From Pyramidobacter piscolens (GTDB lineage: Bacteria > Synergistota > Synergistia > Synergistales > Dethiosulfovibrionaceae): DNA of 64,000 nt. A program made the position numbers and the translations under genes. Positions 61,939-64,000 of this stretch are shown in pieces. Below the pieces are notes generated by a model, which searched no databases, was not told the DNA's origin, and worked only from the letters and a program-made list of their open reading frames with translations. The stretch is taken from NCBI GenBank assembly GCA_004558205.1, contig SFDM01000001.1, positions 124,001 through 188,000 of the forward strand. Direction: 5' to 3'. Position 1 is the first letter of the stretch. Each line of letters opens with the position of its first letter.

Positions 61939-62078
61939 CGCGCCTCCCACGCGCCTTCCTTGCCGTCAGGCAGCCCCGGCCGTGATTGCCAGAATTCATC
62001 GAACCACGCATCTACTTGCTGATCAGCGGCCGGATGACGGGCGCACCCGCTGCGCAACCAGTTGCCGAGGAATTTCAC
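61902..62078 (-). pseudogene. Small ORF truncated by the 169-bp repeat
   Basis: 58 codons from a GTG that overlaps the preceding stop (GTGA): VKFLGNWLRSGCARHP... The last 13 or so codons lie within the repeat, so the original C-terminus has been lost. The family is not recognised; the coupling to the upstream 29-aa ORF suggests a phage-like gene pair. Confidence 0.45.
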
Positions 62079-62164
62079 CGCTTCAGCTTCGCCGCCATCT
62101 TGTCAGCAAACAGGTCAGTCAGCTCCTCTAAAGACATTTCGCTCAATGCCGCCAAGGCGTTCAT
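62075..62164 (-). CDS. Very small ORF (29 aa) with strong ribosome site
   Basis: MNALAALSEMSLEELTDLFA... preceded by GGAGGAG, overlapping the next start. It is amphipathic and helical in prediction by eye. Probably a phage-derived small protein; function unknown. Confidence 0.45.
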   Translation of the reverse strand: MNALAALSEMSLEELTDLFADKMAAKLKR

Positions 62165-62229
62165 ATATTTCTCCTCCTTTCAACTTTCCGCCACTCTTTA
62201 GAGCGGCTTTTTTATTACCCTAGCGGACC

Positions 62230-62258
62230 TTGACACGTACGCTAATACGTACGATAAT
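62230..62258 (+). promoter_or_regulatory. yefM-yoeB promoter and operator
   Basis: TTGACA (62230-62235) and GATAAT (62253-62258) are 17 bp apart. The spacer contains two CGTACG palindromes (62236-62241, 62248-62253), the arrangement expected for autoregulation by the antitoxin, whose known relatives bind TGTACA-type palindromes. Confidence 0.7.
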
Positions 62259-62283
62259 GACAAACAGAAAGGAGTGACGCCTC

Positions 62284-62526
62284 ATGATTCTGAACGCCAC
62301 AACCGCTAGGCAAAACCTTTACAGCGTCATCAATGAAGTGATCGACACCCAGGAGCCCGTCTACATCACCGCCAAGAGCGGAAATGTGGTGCTGCTCTCC
62401 GAAGACGATTACAAGGCGATGGTTGAAACCCTCTACCTCACGTCGATCCCGGGAATGCGCCAGAAGATTCTGGACGGCATAAACACCCCCCTGAAAGAAT
62501 GCGTTGCCGACCCAGACGATGAGTGA
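62284..62526 (+). CDS. yefM: Antitoxin of the Phd/YefM family
   Basis: 80 aa. MILNATTARQNLYSVINEV, TAKSGNVVLLSEDDYKAMVETLYL is the classical Phd/YefM fold with DNA-binding N-terminus and a disordered acidic tail that binds toxin. AGGAG precedes the ATG. It neutralises the YoeB toxin encoded next and represses the operon. Confidence 0.93.
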   Translation: MILNATTARQNLYSVINEVIDTQEPVYITAKSGNVVLLSEDDYKAMVETLYLTSIPGMRQKILDGINTPLKECVADPDDE

Positions 62527-62788
62527 CCCCTGGAAGATCCTTTACACCAAACAAGGACTCAAAGACAAAAAAACTGCCATGAGTAACGGCCTTAAAGCGA
62601 AGGTTCGCGACCTCCTGGCCCTATTGAAGGACGATCCCTTCGCCGCCTATCCGCCTTATGAAAAGCTGATAGGCGATCTGGGCGGAGCCTATTCCCGCCG
62701 CCTGAACCGCCAGCACCGTCTGGTCTATCAGGCCTACGAAGTTGAACATGCCATCAAAATCATCAGCTTCTGGAGCCATTACGAGTAA
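62519..62788 (+). CDS. yoeB: Txe/YoeB family toxin
   Basis: 89 aa from the ATG that overlaps the antitoxin stop by 8 bp. WKILYTKQGLKDKK, SRRLNRQHRLVY and the C-terminal SFWSHYE match YoeB, with the catalytic Arg and penultimate His/Tyr kept. It is a ribosome-dependent mRNA interferase. The longer reading frame has no ribosome site. The pair appears intact although the island around it is decayed, which suggests selection for its upkeep. Confidence 0.93.
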   Translation: MSDPWKILYTKQGLKDKKTAMSNGLKAKVRDLLALLKDDPFAAYPPYEKLIGDLGGAYSRRLNRQHRLVYQAYEVEHAIKIISFWSHYE

Positions 62789-62791
62789 CCC

Positions 62792-62821
62792 GCCGCCCTA
62801 ACTCTAAGGGCGGCTTTTTTT
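62792..62821 (+). terminator. Terminator of the yefM-yoeB operon
   Basis: GCCGCCCTA pairs with AAGGGCGGC, followed by TTTTTTT. Confidence 0.88.
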
Positions 62822-63105
62822 GTTGCCTCCCTGTAGAGGGAACGGACTTCTTCCACCGCCCGCGCTCACTCGCCGGCCCAGAACAGGCCCTTCCCCCTTT
62901 TCGAGATAGCACCACGCAGAATGCGCCACAGCTCGTAAACATCTATCTCGATGTATTCCGTAAACTCAGGATCTTCGACTTCGCCGCCGTTGCAGTGTTT
63001 AATACGAGTTGCAAAGTTTGCGGCCCTTACAGGTCTGGGTTCTCCGCTACTACCAGCATGGACCTGAAACGTTGCTTGATCTCTCGCTTTGTCATCGTCA
63101 TGTTC

Positions 63106-63650
63106 TTACGCTCCTTCTTTGTCAGCATAATCACAGGCGATCCCATAACGCAGTATCATGCTGATATGCTGGGCAACTGCGTGAGACAGGTCATGATTCC
63201 CTTTTTCCTCTATCATTCTGAGCAACCCCAAGACTTTAGGAGCTGTAATAGCACAGCACTTCATATCTCCCAGAACGGGCAAAACATATTTATCAAGTCT
63301 GTGCTGCTGGCGGTCAACGTTTTTAGTTCCCATGATTGGCCTGCACTTCTTCTCCATCTACTCCTCGGCAAGATTTCTAAAGAGAAGGCTCTCTGTGCTA
63401 TCCTTTGTGGCGCTGAGATTCATGAGTTTCTGTTCCCGAAGCCTACGTGCTTCATAAAGGCTGATTTTATCACAATTACCAAGTGCCTCTTTCCATTCCT
63501 TGCCCCCCGAGACCTTTCTAAAAAACCACGTTTTTGCCCCTGTGTCTCTTACGTCAACGTAAAGAAAATTCTCTATACGGATAAATGACCGGCTCTTTCC
63601 GAGCTCAGGTTTTTAATTTTTGATCTGCTTTTCCGTCCACACATTTTCTC
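63106..63650 (-). pseudogene. P4-type tyrosine integrase, N-terminal part with two nonsense codons
   Basis: The leftward frame reads LKPELGKSRSF, FLYVDVRDTGAKTWFFR, WKEALGNCDKISLYEARRLR and, past a TAG where Trp is expected (LAEE-stop-MEKK), RLDKYVLPVLGDMKCCAITA and HISMILRYGIACDYA. That is the DUF4102 domain and SAM-like core domain of P4-family integrases. A second stop (TAA) lies near 63615 and the catalytic C-terminal half is lost. It lies on the 3' side of the tRNA-Thr gene, the normal site for such integrases. Confidence 0.82.
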
Positions 63651-63735
63651 AGCTCCTTCATCTGTATAGGATTTCAAGATCTATGCATACTTCACTTTTT
63701 TCTACGTCTTGTCCAGATTAAAAAATTACCCGTGG

Positions 63736-63778
63736 TGTACATCCTTGTACACATCTCTATGCACATCTGAGTACATGC
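63736..63778. repeat. Four short TGTACA-type repeats near the tRNA
   Basis: TGTACATCC, TGTACACATC, TGCACATC and AGTACATG follow each other at 10- to 14-bp spacing between integrase and tRNA. They could be arm-type integrase sites or an operator remnant. Confidence 0.4.
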
Positions 63779-63886
63779 AGAGGGGGATTTCTAGCCCTTT
63801 TTTTGCCTTTTTCAGAAAAGACGAAAAAGACGCAAGCCCTGTATTTGCAGGACTTGCGCCTAAGTTTGACTTTTTTGGACAAAAAA

Positions 63887-63962
63887 TGGAGCCGACTCCC
63901 GGATTCGGACCGGGGACCCCATCCTTACCATGGATGTGCTCTACCTACTGAGCTAAGTCGGC
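63887..63962 (-). tRNA. tRNA-Thr (anticodon GGU)
   Basis: The leftward strand folds as a cloverleaf: acceptor GCCGACT with AGTCGGC, D-loop AGCTCAGTAGGTAGAGC, anticodon arm CATCC-ATGGTAA-GGATG (anticodon GGT), T-arm CCCGG-TCCGAAT-CCGGG and encoded CCA, followed by TTTTTT. It marks the right edge of the decayed integrative island. Confidence 0.95.
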
Positions 63963-63970
63963 ATATTTTA

Positions 63971-64000
63971 TGGTGGTAGCGGGTGGATTTGAACCACCGT
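63971..64000 (-). tRNA. 3' end of a second tRNA (partial)
   Basis: The T-arm GGTGG-TTCAAAT-CCACC, acceptor strand CGCTACC and ACCA are visible before the right window edge. It precedes tRNA-Thr in the transcript by 8 bp, so the two form a tRNA cluster. The anticodon is outside the window, so identity is open. Confidence 0.85.

Noticed and set aside
62995..63588. Rightward open frame of 197 codons near the right end
   Set aside because: It is the antisense of the integrase relic, which has clear family similarity on the other strand.
1..64000. CRISPR array
   Set aside because: No series of regularly spaced identical repeats was seen; the repeats present are dispersed or short.

Overview
The window is a moderately GC-rich bacterial chromosome segment with dense gene packing. 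It has three TRAP or TAXI transporters, many amino-acid, opine-like and sugar-acid catabolic genes, a PerR/AhpC defence locus and a T-box-controlled trp operon. This mixture suggests a strictly anaerobic, amino-acid-using bacterium of the Synergistota type. That assignment is inference from gene content, because no rRNA or marker gene is present.

Layout. 1-950: end of a membrane protein, then NudC. 1175-6400: Eda aldolase and an Fe(3+)-type ABC importer. 6400-16000: a leftward catabolic operon (flavoprotein, TAXI-TRAP transporter, DapA-like aldolase, PdxA2, Fe-alcohol dehydrogenase, four-carbon acid sugar kinase), facing a divergent PrpR-like regulator whose AAA+ core is degenerate; kinase plus PdxA2 points to threonate/erythronate-type acids. 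18000-22060: GNAT, an orphan response regulator with a Glu in place of the phospho-Asp, MATE exporter and zinc-ribbon protein; a parS-like palindrome sits in the GNAT/regulator terminator. 22060-33830 is visibly AT-richer and looks acquired: LysR regulator, URO-D-family protein, asparaginase remnant, and a TRAP operon carrying a duplicated pair of M24 creatinase-fold protein plus opine-dehydrogenase-like enzyme. 33860-37300: C26 amidase, AGCS symporter and PepT-like peptidase. 37600-40740: AhpC, an AhpF-like reductase with unusual domain order, and PerR. 41380-43730: HisD-like dehydrogenase and RfbA. 43800-53150: a second AT-richer catabolic block (hydantoinase, IS30 debris, NifU-like protein, UGSC-like fusion, TRAP transporter, truncated SDR, IS3 debris). 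53480-60300: Trp T-box leader and complete trpEGDCFBA. 60400-63890: a decayed island (AAA ATPase and phage-like remnants, YefM-YoeB, broken P4-type integrase) ending at a tRNA-Thr gene, followed by part of another tRNA.

Two kinds of dispersed non-coding repeat recur: a family of roughly 160-430 bp, MITE-like with inverted ends and CGCAAAGG motifs (five copies, usually next to gene 3' ends), and a 169-bp near-identical element present twice in opposite orientation. Annotation is by reading motifs; no database search was run.
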